DNA of 64,000 bases, from contig NZ_BAET01000028.1 in assembly GCF_000252165.1 (NCBI RefSeq), positions 62,001-126,000 of the forward strand, written 5' to 3'. Both the position numbers and the translations under genes were made by a program. Positions 38,587-47,451 of the stretch are shown in pieces. The stretch is from Glaciecola punicea ACAM 611 (lineage in GTDB: Bacteria > Pseudomonadota > Gammaproteobacteria > Enterobacterales > Alteromonadaceae). The notes under the pieces are model-generated. The model was not told where the DNA came from. It did no database searches and worked only from the letters and a program-made list of their open reading frames with translations. Position 1 is the stretch's first letter. Every line of letters starts with the position of its first letter.

Positions 38587-39468
38587 TTATAAAGTGCTTA
38601 GATACCAAGTGGCAATTTCATCGCCGTAAAGCATGGTTAAAAAGCCAGCGGCTGCTAAATATGGACCAAATGGGATGGCTAAGTTACTGTCTTTGCGCTT
38701 CACTATCATTAAAGTGATACCTACCACCGCACCTACCAGCGATGACAGTAAAATGACAATGGGCAAGTGTTGCCAGCCAACCCACACTCCAATGGCGCCA
38801 AGTAGTTTAAAGTCGCCGTGGCCCATGCCTTCTTTACCGGTTATTAGCTTAAAGGCCCAATAAATGGCAAATAAGCTCATATACCCGACCGCGCCGCCAA
38901 TGACAGAATCGGTTAATGACATAGCGTCTCCGATGCTGTCTACATAAGCGGCAAGCAGTAACCCTATCCACAGCATGGATAGGGTTAAGGTGTCGGGCAG
39001 GAGCATTTCATCAATATCAATGAAGGTCATGGCTATAAGTAGCCAAGTGCAAAAAATAAAGCCAAAGGCAACAGGTGTGAAGCCTAAGTTATACGCGACC
39101 CACGCGCTTAATGCTGCGGTAGTTAGTTCAATTAGTGGGTAGCGAATAGATATGCTGGTTTTACAAGCGCTGCACTTGCCGCGTAAAAATAACCAGCTAA
39201 TAGCAGGGATGTTTTCCCAGGCTCTTATTTTATGTTGGCATTTAGGGCAAGTCGAGTCTGGTTTGACTAAATTAAAAGCATGCTGCTGATGCACATATTC
39301 TTTGCCTTCGCTATGCGCGATGTGCTCGTCTATTTGCGCCTGCCATTCATTTTTCATCATAACGGGGTAGCGATAAATAACTACGTTTAAAAAACTGCCG
39401 ATGAGCAGCGAAATGCCAAAAACAAAACTCACATAGAAGAGGGTGGAGCTAGCCATAAATTCAAACAT
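38587..39468 (-). CDS. pilD: PilD, type IV prepilin peptidase/N-methyltransferase
   Basis: The 293-residue polytopic membrane aspartyl protease has the cytoplasmic zinc motif CPKCQHKI...CSAC near residues 80-115, catalytic Asp in FIDIDEMLLPD and in GMGHGDFKLL (the GxGD motif). It cleaves the leader of PilA and pseudopilins and N-methylates the new N-terminus. The open frame continues upstream to 39621. The ATG at 39468 gives MFEFMASSTLFYVSFVFG, matching the family start, although no clear ribosome-binding site is seen. Confidence 0.93.
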   Translation of the reverse strand: MFEFMASSTLFYVSFVFGISLLIGSFLNVVIYRYPVMMKNEWQAQIDEHIAHSEGKEYVHQQHAFNLVKPDSTCPKCQHKIRAWENIPAISWLFLRGKCSACKTSISIRYPLIELTTAALSAWVAYNLGFTPVAFGFIFCTWLLIAMTFIDIDEMLLPDTLTLSMLWIGLLLAAYVDSIGDAMSLTDSVIGGAVGYMSLFAIYWAFKLITGKEGMGHGDFKLLGAIGVWVGWQHLPIVILLSSLVGAVVGITLMIVKRKDSNLAIPFGPYLAAAGFLTMLYGDEIATWYLSTL

Positions 39469-39640
39469 TATAGTGTGGTGTAAACCTTGTGTAGGTGATT
39501 GGGTGCTTGCGCCTTTTGCGCAGATGTGCACATAAATTACGAAAAAAAGCATAAAATAGGCCTGCCGCCAGATAAGCCTATAATATTTACCTAAAAAGAG
39601 CGAGTGATTGTGGTTTCGCACAAGATCACAGTACCAAAAT

Positions 39641-40852
39641 TTATATGATTGCGCTCATTTCGAATATGGGTAAGTACATCGCGATAATCAAGCCGCCAAT
39701 TACCACGCCTAGCACCGACATTATCATAGGCTCTAATAAACTGGTTAAACCATCTACCATGTCATCTACTTCGGCCTCATAAATAAATGCAATTTTACTG
39801 AGCATATCTTCTACCGAGCCTGACTCTTCGCCTATGGCGATCATTTGAATGACCATGTCGGGAAAGACGTTGGTGGCTCGCATAGCCACGTTCATTTGAA
39901 CACCGCCTGAGACTTCTCGGCAAATATGCAGTATCGCCTCGCGAAATATTGCGTTACCAGAGGCGCCAGCGGCTGACTCAAGGGCGTCTATTAAAGGCAC
40001 GCCTGCCGCAAAGGTTGTCGCTAAGGTTCTGGTAAAACGCGCAATGGCCGCTTTTTTGAGTATGGCACCAATAATGGGGATTTTTAATACCCTAGCGTCT
40101 ACGAAGTCGCGCAGCTTTTGTGACTTTCGATGCGCCCGCCCAAATAAGAACCCCGCTGCGAAAATCCCTGCACCAATAAATACGCCATGTGACTGCACAA
40201 AATTGGAAAGCCCCAGCACCATCAATGTAAACGCAGGTAGTTCGGCGCCAAAACCGGCAAAAATTTCCTCAAACTGAGGCACTACAAATATCAGTAGGAT
40301 TAGCGTCACAATTAAGGCAACGACCAATACTGCTATGGGGTAAAACATGGCTTTTTTAATTTTAGATTTAAGCGCTTCGGCTTTTTCTTTATATAAGGCT
40401 ATGCGGTCATAAATAGTTTCAAGGGCGCCCGATTGCTCGCCTGTTTCCACCAAGTCGCAATATAAATCGTCAAACTGCAGCGGGTGCTTGCGCATAGCTG
40501 AAGAAAGCGGATTACCTGCTTTAACTTCATCAGTGATTTCTGTGAGTAACTTACGCATAGCCCAGTTTGCGTGGCCTTGGCCTATCATATCTAAGCTTTG
40601 AATAAGGGTCACACCTGCCCCTAGCATAGTGGCGATTTGCCGAGACATAATGCTAATATCATTGGCGGTAATTTTCTCTTTTCGGCCAAATAGGGGTTTA
40701 GCCTTTTTCTTGACGCGAGTGGCTGATATTCCGCGGCGCCTAAGCATGTTTTTAGCTTCTAACAGGTTTTTTGCTGAAATTTCGCCAGTGCCTTTTTTGC
40801 CCTTTTTGTCAGAACCAGTCCAAACAAATTCATGTGAAACAACAACTGCCAT
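39641..40852 (-). CDS. pilC: PilC, type IV pilus inner-membrane platform protein
   Basis: The 403-residue GspF/PilC-family protein has two repeats of the T2SF domain: KEKITANDISIMSRQIATML near residue 55 and RFTRTLATTFAAGVPLIDAL near residue 265. It has three membrane segments (about 168-190, 215-240 and the C-terminus). It couples the PilB and PilT ATPases to pilin assembly. It normally follows pilB, which is missing: the gene upstream is pilA, 146 bp away across a strong hairpin. Confidence 0.95.
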   Translation of the reverse strand: MAVVVSHEFVWTGSDKKGKKGTGEISAKNLLEAKNMLRRRGISATRVKKKAKPLFGRKEKITANDISIMSRQIATMLGAGVTLIQSLDMIGQGHANWAMRKLLTEITDEVKAGNPLSSAMRKHPLQFDDLYCDLVETGEQSGALETIYDRIALYKEKAEALKSKIKKAMFYPIAVLVVALIVTLILLIFVVPQFEEIFAGFGAELPAFTLMVLGLSNFVQSHGVFIGAGIFAAGFLFGRAHRKSQKLRDFVDARVLKIPIIGAILKKAAIARFTRTLATTFAAGVPLIDALESAAGASGNAIFREAILHICREVSGGVQMNVAMRATNVFPDMVIQMIAIGEESGSVEDMLSKIAFIYEAEVDDMVDGLTSLLEPMIMSVLGVVIGGLIIAMYLPIFEMSAII

Positions 40853-40945
40853 GGTGCACCACCTATTGTTATATCATGCGTAATTGAAAAATCGTTATTT
40901 ACTAAACGCTAGAACGCGGAACATGTAACAAGCCTATTCTTTAGA

Positions 40946-40976
40946 GTCGAAAGCCCAGATAATCTGGGCTTTCGAC
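40946..40976 (-). terminator. Very strong hairpin between pilA and pilC
   Basis: GTCGAAAGCCCAGA (40946-40959) and TCTGGGCTTTCGAC (40963-40976) are perfect 14-bp arms around TAA. The hairpin starts 23 nt after the pilA stop on the minus strand. No T-run follows, so it may act as a partial terminator or as a 3' stabiliser that lets pilA be expressed far above pilC. Confidence 0.65.
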
Positions 40977-40998
40977 GCTTGTTATGTAAACAGCTGCT

Positions 40999-41433
40999 TT
41001 AGCATAAAGCAGGGTCGTCACATACACGAGTCCAGTCAATTGCGCCCGAATCTTTAAGGGTAGGAGTGAGTTCTATGGTGGCTGGTTCATCGCCGTCTGC
41101 TTTTTTCAAATTTGAATCCGGGCTCGCGGTAGCCGTAATTTTGCCATCAACCACCGTCAATCCTGTTAATGAATCTAGCGCTGTAATTATGGCTGGAATA
41201 CCATTTTTGCCAGCGTCACAATCAACCTTGTCCCCTTTGGTATGCACACAAACTTCAACCGCAGACTTAGCAGCCGCAGTGGCAATGATAACTTCACTAA
41301 ATTTCGCCTTATTCGTGTAACCCTGATAAGCCGGCAACGCGATAGCCGCCAAAATGCCAATAATTGCAACAACTATCATCAGTTCGATTAGGGTGAAACC
41401 CTTTTGTAAATCTTGAATAGTCTTAATTTTCAT
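40999..41433 (-). CDS. pilA: PilA, type IV major pilin
   Basis: The 144-residue type IVa pilin has a short leader [12 protein letters not shown], cleavage before Phe13, and the mature start [20 protein letters not shown] with the conserved Glu5 (residue 17 of the precursor). C-terminal Cys residues in RVCDDPALC form the D-region disulfide. An extra pair ([12 protein letters not shown]) lies in the middle. The start has TTGGAG 8 nt upstream. A sigma-54 promoter, common for pilA, was not found by eye. Confidence 0.95.
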   Translation of the reverse strand: MKIKTIQDLQKGFTLIELMIVVAIIGILAAIALPAYQGYTNKAKFSEVIIATAAAKSAVEVCVHTKGDKVDCDAGKNGIPAIITALDSLTGLTVVDGKITATASPDSNLKKADGDEPATIELTPTLKDSGAIDWTRVCDDPALC

Positions 41434-41647
41434 AGTAATTCTCCAAGCGTCGTAAAACGCGATTTATTTAACAATATGGTTTATGCGTGGCTGCAGATAG
41501 TTTGCTCATTAGATACTCTCTCCTCAACCTCGAAAATGAGTATATGCCCCAATCTTTCTATGTGAAGTATGCGGACATATACTTTAGTGTTGGTTTCGAC
41601 ATAAATTATTGCTAAAGCTAGAAATTACTCTTACTACGTTTATGTTT

Positions 41648-42685
41648 TTAAAGAATTAATAATGAAAGGTCGACCGCGTTTACGTGTTTAGTAATTGCGC
41701 CAGATGATATGAAATCGACCCCTGTCTTCGCTAATTCTGCAAGCCTTTCTTGGGTAATGTTACCCGAGACCTCTAGCTTACAGCGTTGGCTATTAATCGA
41801 TACTGCCTCTTGGATCTGTTGTGTTGAAAAGTTGTCAAGCATAACAATGTCGGCGCCTGCAGCGATTGCTTCGCGCAATTCATCAAGGCTTTCCACCTCA
41901 ATTTCCACTATTTTGGCGCTTTGCAAGTCTTTTGCTTGCAAAATGGCATTAGTTATTGAACCGCAGGCCTTAATATGATTTTCCTTTATTAGAAAGGCGT
42001 CGTATAAGCCCATTCTATGGTTTTTACCACCGCCGCACCTTACTGCGTATTTTTGAGCTTGACGAAAGCCAGGGATAGTTTTGCGTGTGTCAAGCAAGGC
42101 GGTAGACGTGCCGGTAAGGCATTTGGCATACCAAGCGGTGGTGGTGGCGGTAGCGCTGAGCATTTGTAAAAAGTTAAGCGCGGTGCGCTCCGCCGTGAGT
42201 ATGGCTCGAGCGTTTCCAGTAATATTAACTAAAATAGAGTTAGCCTTTATTTGCTCACCGTCGCTGCAGTGCCATGTGAGCTTAAGCGAAGGATCAATGA
42301 GCTCAAACGCCATTTGGGCCCACTGACGGCCGCACACGGTAATGTCTTCTCGTGTAATAATATGGGCTTGGGCCTGGGCACTGACATCAATAAGGTTTGC
42401 TGTAATATCTTGTTTAGCTAAGTTGTGTATAGCGTCAAGCGTTTGCTGATAGCTGGCACTTGTGGTGTCAAAATTAAGGCTAAGGTAGTGCGATGATTCA
42501 GCGCTTAGGTCTTCTATTAATGCGCGCATTACATCAAGTGCAATAAGAACGTTGCTCATATCGTTTTGCTGAGTCGCTCCTGCCTGATTCGGTTTTTTTT
42601 CAGTTGCTTGGTTAATAGTAGATGATTGATTAGATTGTGCGTGCACTGTTTTTTCATTGCTGGCGGTTTTACGTTGCGACACCAC
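41648..42685 (-). CDS. nadC: NadC, quinolinate phosphoribosyltransferase, N-terminally extended
   Basis: The enzyme core has TAERTALNFLQMLSATAT, LLDTRKTIPGFRQAQKYAV, GGGKNHRMGLYDAFLIKENH, and IVEIEVESLDELREA with MLDNFS. It makes nicotinate mononucleotide from quinolinate in de novo NAD synthesis. The core starts near an ATG at 42559, as in E. coli (297 aa). The frame is open 42 codons upstream to a GTG at 42685 preceded by AAAGGAAAG at ideal spacing, whereas the ATG has no ribosome-binding site. The longer form (345 aa) with a Gln/Asn/Lys-rich tail is therefore preferred. Confidence in the enzyme is high, in the start moderate. Confidence 0.93.
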   Translation of the reverse strand: MVSQRKTASNEKTVHAQSNQSSTINQATEKKPNQAGATQQNDMSNVLIALDVMRALIEDLSAESSHYLSLNFDTTSASYQQTLDAIHNLAKQDITANLIDVSAQAQAHIITREDITVCGRQWAQMAFELIDPSLKLTWHCSDGEQIKANSILVNITGNARAILTAERTALNFLQMLSATATTTAWYAKCLTGTSTALLDTRKTIPGFRQAQKYAVRCGGGKNHRMGLYDAFLIKENHIKACGSITNAILQAKDLQSAKIVEIEVESLDELREAIAAGADIVMLDNFSTQQIQEAVSINSQRCKLEVSGNITQERLAELAKTGVDFISSGAITKHVNAVDLSLLIL

Positions 42686-42926
42686 AGGCTTTCCTTTTTA
42701 AGGCCTATTGTAAATACGCAATTTATAAAATAGGGAGATAAATACACGTATTTCTGATGCCTGTTATTTTACATGGCGATATTAAGCACCACAACCAGCA
42801 ATTGCTAAATACTAGGTGGTGTGGCCATAATTTATCTTAATATTGCGTGAGTTAGGTGTGAAATTTTGTTGCACAATATTGGCCAGTCATTATACTCGAT
42901 CGCCCACCCTATAAGGACATAAGCCT

Positions 42927-43766
42927 TTGACACTCTTTACATTGTTAATAGTAATGGCATTTGAACGCGTAGTTGTGAAAGCTAAGTCTTTGCAGTTAGC
43001 CACTATTGCGCAGCGCTATTTTTCCTACATTGAGCGATTGATACATAAAAAAGAAGCTCAAGAACCTAAGACAGCTCGCAGTGAAATGACCACCGCGTTT
43101 ATTGTGGCCGGTTTACCCACTGCAACTGTGTGGATACTGGCAGCTTATTTACCCTCACCTTTCGTTTTTTTTCTGCACTTGTTAATACTATGGATCTGCA
43201 TAGGTTGCTCATCGGCCAGAAAGTCTTACAAAGGTTATTTACAAGCGGCTAACCGGCAAGATTATGAAGCGTGCTCGCTTTACTCCCAGCAATTTGGCAA
43301 TGAAGACGGCGATTTGTCGCACGTGGGCCGCCAACTCGTGTTTATTAACTATACCCACTATGCCAGTATTATCATTGTTTTTGTGATTTTAGGCTTGCCT
43401 GGCTTAGTATTTTACGTCTTGTGTCGCCAATGGCATCTACTACAAACGCGCGAGGGCCTGAGTAAGCAATACACCCAAAAGCTGATGTTTATACTCGATT
43501 GGTTACCTTCACGTATCAGTACAGTAGGATTTTTATTGGTGGGGCATTTTAGCCGCGCGCTGCCCGTTTGGCTTAGTACGTTTAGCGATAGTGAACTTAG
43601 CGCTTTTGAGGTGTTAGAAAAAGTTTCCAAGGCCAGTGAAGACTCGCCAAGCATCGAAAATGCTGAGCTGCAAGAACCTTTGCAAATGGTAAAGTTGGTA
43701 AAACGAAACATAATTTTTCTGTTAATGCTTGTTTCTGCTATGACCTTAGTGGGTGTAATAAGTTAA
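42927..43766 (+). CDS. ampE: AmpE, inner-membrane regulatory signalling protein
   Basis: The 279-residue protein has about four membrane segments (around 50-90, 140-170, 195-215 and the C-terminus). It resembles E. coli AmpE at the N-terminus (MTLFT.L.V..FER) and in LFILDWLPSRISTVGFLLVGHFSRALP-type sequence (seen as ILDWLPSRISTVGFLLVGH). In enterobacteria ampE follows ampD, the anhydro-muramyl amidase of peptidoglycan recycling. Here no ampD precedes it; nadC is divergent on the left. The start is TTG at 42927 with AAGGAC upstream, supported by the match to the E. coli N-terminus. Confidence 0.87.
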   Translation: MTLFTLLIVMAFERVVVKAKSLQLATIAQRYFSYIERLIHKKEAQEPKTARSEMTTAFIVAGLPTATVWILAAYLPSPFVFFLHLLILWICIGCSSARKSYKGYLQAANRQDYEACSLYSQQFGNEDGDLSHVGRQLVFINYTHYASIIIVFVILGLPGLVFYVLCRQWHLLQTREGLSKQYTQKLMFILDWLPSRISTVGFLLVGHFSRALPVWLSTFSDSELSAFEVLEKVSKASEDSPSIENAELQEPLQMVKLVKRNIIFLLMLVSAMTLVGVIS

Positions 43767-43809
43767 ACACTTTACTTTTTTAAAATATTCTTTAAAATGG
43801 CACTTGGTA

Positions 43810-43826
43810 AATTGGTATTACCATTG
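43810..43826 (+). promoter_or_regulatory. Putative PdhR operator
   Basis: AATTGGTATTACCATTG fits the E. coli PdhR consensus (AATTGGT-N3-ACCAATT) with one deviation in the right half. It lies 98 bp before pdhR, consistent with autoregulation of the pdhR-aceEF-lpd operon and release by pyruvate. Confidence 0.75.
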
Positions 43827-43923
43827 TCACCTAAAGCAAAAAAAATTTACGAAATTGTGATATAACTAACTGTACGGGGCAAAAAGATACAAAAGCACAT
43901 TCATAGCCAGTATACAGGGCACC

Positions 43924-44673
43924 ATGATTAAACAAACAAAACTTTCAGACGTCATTACAGAACGATTAGAGTCCATGATTGTTGATGGTACGCTTAGCGC
44001 AGGCGAAAAATTATTGCCCGAGCGCGAGCTTGCCGCAAAGTTTAAAGTGTCGCGCCCGTCACTACGTGAAGCCATTCAAAACCTGCACGCTAAAGGCCTA
44101 ATTGAGCGTAAACAAGGTGGCGGCACCTTTGTGTCTCAGCATCTTAATAAGCGCCTGTCTGATCCGCTGCTAGCGCTCATTTCAAAACGCCCTGAAACAC
44201 AATTTGACCTACTAGAATTTAGGCATGCTCTTGAAGGTATGGCCGCCTTTTATGCAGCTCTGCGCGGGCAAAAGCAAGACCATAACGCACTTACCCAAGC
44301 ATTAGAAAAACTGCAGTCAGCCAGTACTAAGGCTAAGCCAGAAGAAGAAGCCATCGCTTTAGGCGAGTTTTATTTTGCAATGGCGCAAGCTTCACAAAAT
44401 ATGGTCCTTGTCCAAGTAATGCAGGCGATGCGCCTGCCGCTTGAAGACAATGTTAAACAAAATTTAGCCATGCTGCGCAGTGGCGCAAGCGTAGAAAGCG
44501 AACTATCTCAGCAGCGCACTAATATAGTACTGGCAATTATATCGGGTAATCCCGAAGCCGCGCGCGACGCGAGTCATCTGCACTTGTCTTTTATTGAAAA
44601 GACATTGCTAGATATTAATAAGAATAAGGCTAATGTTCAGCGCAGTTTGCGCAGAATAGTCAGCGATAATTAG
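43924..44673 (+). CDS. pdhR: PdhR, GntR-family repressor of pyruvate dehydrogenase
   Basis: This 249-residue FadR-subfamily regulator has an N-terminal winged helix (about residues 9-75, KLLPERELAAKFKVSRPSLR and GGGTFVS) and a C-terminal all-helical effector domain. In E. coli pyruvate binding releases PdhR from the operator. Position directly before aceE and the operator at 43810 identify it among GntR proteins. The ATG at 43924 lies just after a short leader. Confidence 0.94.
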   Translation: MIKQTKLSDVITERLESMIVDGTLSAGEKLLPERELAAKFKVSRPSLREAIQNLHAKGLIERKQGGGTFVSQHLNKRLSDPLLALISKRPETQFDLLEFRHALEGMAAFYAALRGQKQDHNALTQALEKLQSASTKAKPEEEAIALGEFYFAMAQASQNMVLVQVMQAMRLPLEDNVKQNLAMLRSGASVESELSQQRTNIVLAIISGNPEAARDASHLHLSFIEKTLLDINKNKANVQRSLRRIVSDN

Positions 44674-44763
44674 CACCCGTAAAACAAGAATTAAGGCAAT
44701 GTCAGCACTAAGCGCATAGCCTAAAATAAACAAGTATAGTTGAATACAAAATAGGATAAAATA

Positions 44764-47436
44764 ATGGCCGATATGAATAAAACCGATGTTGACCCAATTG
44801 AAACGCAAGAATGGATAGAGTCGCTTGAAGCGGTGCTAGAGTCTGAAGGCGTTGACAGAGCACATTACCTTTTAGAATCGTTAATTGAAAAGGCCCGTCG
44901 TAATGGCGCGCATTTGCCGTTTGACGCAACGACCGCTTATATCAACACCATTCCTGCCGGCAAAGAGCCCACCATGCCGGGCGACCAAGCCATCGAAGCC
45001 ACCATCCGCAATGCCATTCGTTGGAATGCGCTTATGATGGTTCTGCGCGGCTCTAAAAAAGACCTAGATCTAGGCGGCCATATAGCCAGTTTTGCTTCTG
45101 CTGCTATGCTCTACGATGTTGGTTTTAACCACTTTTTCCGCGCTCCCACTGATGAAGATGGCGGCGATTTTCTGTTTGTACAAGGTCATGTATCGCCGGG
45201 TATTTATTCACGTGCATTTATAGAAGGCAGACTTAGCGCAGGCCAGCTTGACAATTTCCGTCAAGAAGTAGGCGGTGAGGGGGTATCATCCTACCCGCAC
45301 CCCAAACTGATGCCTGAATTTTGGCAATTCCCGACCGTATCTATGGGCCTTGGTCCTATGCAGGCTATTTATTTAGCGCGCTTCTTAAAATACCTCACCA
45401 ACCGTGGACTGCGCGACTGCTCCAATCAGCGTGTATGGTGCTTTTTGGGCGACGGCGAAGTTGATGAGCCCGAAAGCTTAGGTGCCATTGGCCTTGCGTC
45501 AAGAGAAAACCTTGATAACCTTACCTTCGTTATTAATTGTAACTTGCAGCGTCTAGACGGGCCTGTGCGTGGTAACGGTAAGATTATCCAAGAATTAGAA
45601 AGTACCTTTAGAGGTGCGGGTTGGGAAGTTATTAAAGTTATTTGGGGTCGCTATTGGGACTCACTATTAGCTCGCGACACCTCTGGTAAATTGCTCGACG
45701 TCATGATGGAAACGGTAGACGGCGAGTACCAAAACTATAAAGCTAAAGGAGGTCAGTACACGCGTGAAAACTTCTTTGGTAAATACCCTGAACTAAAAGA
45801 CATGGTTGCTAACATGTCTGATGATGACATATGGCGCTTAAACCGCGGCGGACATGACCCAGTAAAAGTATATGCAGCGTACAAGCGTGCTACTGAAACG
45901 GTAGGTCGTCCACAGGTTATTTTAGCTAAAACAGTCAAAGGTTATGGCTTAGGCGAAGCCGGCGAAGGTAAAAATATTGCTCACAACGTGAAAAAACTAG
46001 ACGTGAACGCAGTTAAAAATTATCGTGATCGTTTTAATATTCCAGTGTCGGACGAAGCTTGTGCAGACTTAGAGTACTATAAGTTTGAAGAAGACAGTGT
46101 TGAAATGAAATATCTGCGCGAAAAGCGTGAAGCTCTAAAAGGCTATATGCCGGTTCGTCGTGTAAACAGCACCGAAGAGCTGCCCGCACCGCCATTAAAA
46201 GCGTTTGAAGCAATTACAAAAGGCTCGGGGGATCGCGAAATTTCGACCACAATGGCCTTTGTGCGCGTGCTGACGGTTATGCTTAAAGACAAGCAAATGG
46301 GCAATAGAGTCGTCCCCATTATTCCTGATGAAGCGCGTACCTTTGGTATGGAAGGTTTGTTCCGTCAAGTAGGTATTTATAGCAATACCGGGCAAAAATA
46401 TGTGCCACAAGACAAAGATCAGGTTGCCTACTATCGTGAAGATAAAAAAGGTCAAGTATTACAAGAAGGTATTAACGAGCTAGGCGCAATGTCTTCATTC
46501 GTAGCGGCGGGTACGTCTTACTCATTGAATAACTTGCCAATGTTACCAGTTTATATTTATTACTCTATGTTTGGTTTCCAGCGTGTCGGTGATATGGCAT
46601 GGGCCGCTGGGGATTCGCAGTGTCGTGGTTTCTTAGTGGGCGGTACCGCGGGTAGAACAACCCTAAACGGTGAAGGCTTGCAGCATCAAGATGGCCACAG
46701 CCACGTACAAGCAGCCCTTATTCCTAACTGCGTAAGCTACGATCCTACCTATGGCTACGAAGTCGCAGTTATTGTACAAGACGGTATTCGCAGAATGCTT
46801 GAAAAACAAGAAAACGTGTTTTTCTACTTAACCGTAATGAACGAAAACTACGTTCAGCCAGAAATGCCGAAAGGTTGCGAAGATGGTATTTTGAAAGGTA
46901 TTTATTTACTTGATAAAGTAGGCGGTGCTAAAGCCAAGAAGAAGGTCAAATTGTTGGGTTCGGGCACTATTTTAACGGAAGTGCGTAAAGCCGCGGCTAT
47001 TTTAAGTGAAGACTACGGCGTACAAAGTGAAGTGTACAGCGTGCCTTCGTTTAACGAGCTTGGCCGCGACGGTGTCGACTGTGATCGCTTTAATATGCGC
47101 AATCCAAAAGCTAAGCAAAAACTAGCTTACATTACCGAGCTCTTAAGTGAAGGTAACGATGGCCCAACAATTGCCGCCACCGACTACATAAAATCGTATG
47201 CTGATCAAGTTCGCGCGTTCGTGCCGGGTACTTATAGAGTGTTAGGCACTGACGGTTTTGGTCGCTCTGATAGCCGCGCTAACCTGCGTCGCCATTTTGA
47301 AGTAGACGCAAGCAACATTGCCTACGCCGCTTTGTATGAACTACATAAAGCAGGCGACATAGACCCTGCTACCTTAGCTAAAGCCCATAAAGCGCTCGAG
47401 ATTGACGGCGATAAAATTAACCCACTGTACGCATAG
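44764..47436 (+). CDS. aceE: AceE, pyruvate dehydrogenase E1 component
   Basis: The 890-residue homodimeric E1 (E. coli 887) has a thiamine-diphosphate motif starting at GDGEVDEPES (residues about 230) and ending at NLTFVINCNLQRLDGPVRGN. Other signatures are HGGHDPVK-like RGGHDPVKVYAAYKRA, IIPDEARTFGMEGLFRQVGIY, and QHQDGHSHV near residue 640. It decarboxylates pyruvate and acetylates the lipoyl groups of AceF. The ATG follows ATAGGAT. A 15-nt gap leads to aceF. Confidence 0.98.
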   Translation: MADMNKTDVDPIETQEWIESLEAVLESEGVDRAHYLLESLIEKARRNGAHLPFDATTAYINTIPAGKEPTMPGDQAIEATIRNAIRWNALMMVLRGSKKDLDLGGHIASFASAAMLYDVGFNHFFRAPTDEDGGDFLFVQGHVSPGIYSRAFIEGRLSAGQLDNFRQEVGGEGVSSYPHPKLMPEFWQFPTVSMGLGPMQAIYLARFLKYLTNRGLRDCSNQRVWCFLGDGEVDEPESLGAIGLASRENLDNLTFVINCNLQRLDGPVRGNGKIIQELESTFRGAGWEVIKVIWGRYWDSLLARDTSGKLLDVMMETVDGEYQNYKAKGGQYTRENFFGKYPELKDMVANMSDDDIWRLNRGGHDPVKVYAAYKRATETVGRPQVILAKTVKGYGLGEAGEGKNIAHNVKKLDVNAVKNYRDRFNIPVSDEACADLEYYKFEEDSVEMKYLREKREALKGYMPVRRVNSTEELPAPPLKAFEAITKGSGDREISTTMAFVRVLTVMLKDKQMGNRVVPIIPDEARTFGMEGLFRQVGIYSNTGQKYVPQDKDQVAYYREDKKGQVLQEGINELGAMSSFVAAGTSYSLNNLPMLPVYIYYSMFGFQRVGDMAWAAGDSQCRGFLVGGTAGRTTLNGEGLQHQDGHSHVQAALIPNCVSYDPTYGYEVAVIVQDGIRRMLEKQENVFFYLTVMNENYVQPEMPKGCEDGILKGIYLLDKVGGAKAKKKVKLLGSGTILTEVRKAAAILSEDYGVQSEVYSVPSFNELGRDGVDCDRFNMRNPKAKQKLAYITELLSEGNDGPTIAATDYIKSYADQVRAFVPGTYRVLGTDGFGRSDSRANLRRHFEVDASNIAYAALYELHKAGDIDPATLAKAHKALEIDGDKINPLYA

Positions 47437-47451
47437 AGAGGAGAGAAAATC

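Noticed and set aside
38108-38629. 173-codon plus-strand frame across coaE and the gap before pilD
   Set aside because: Mostly antisense to CoaE; the composition is that of a reverse-strand shadow.
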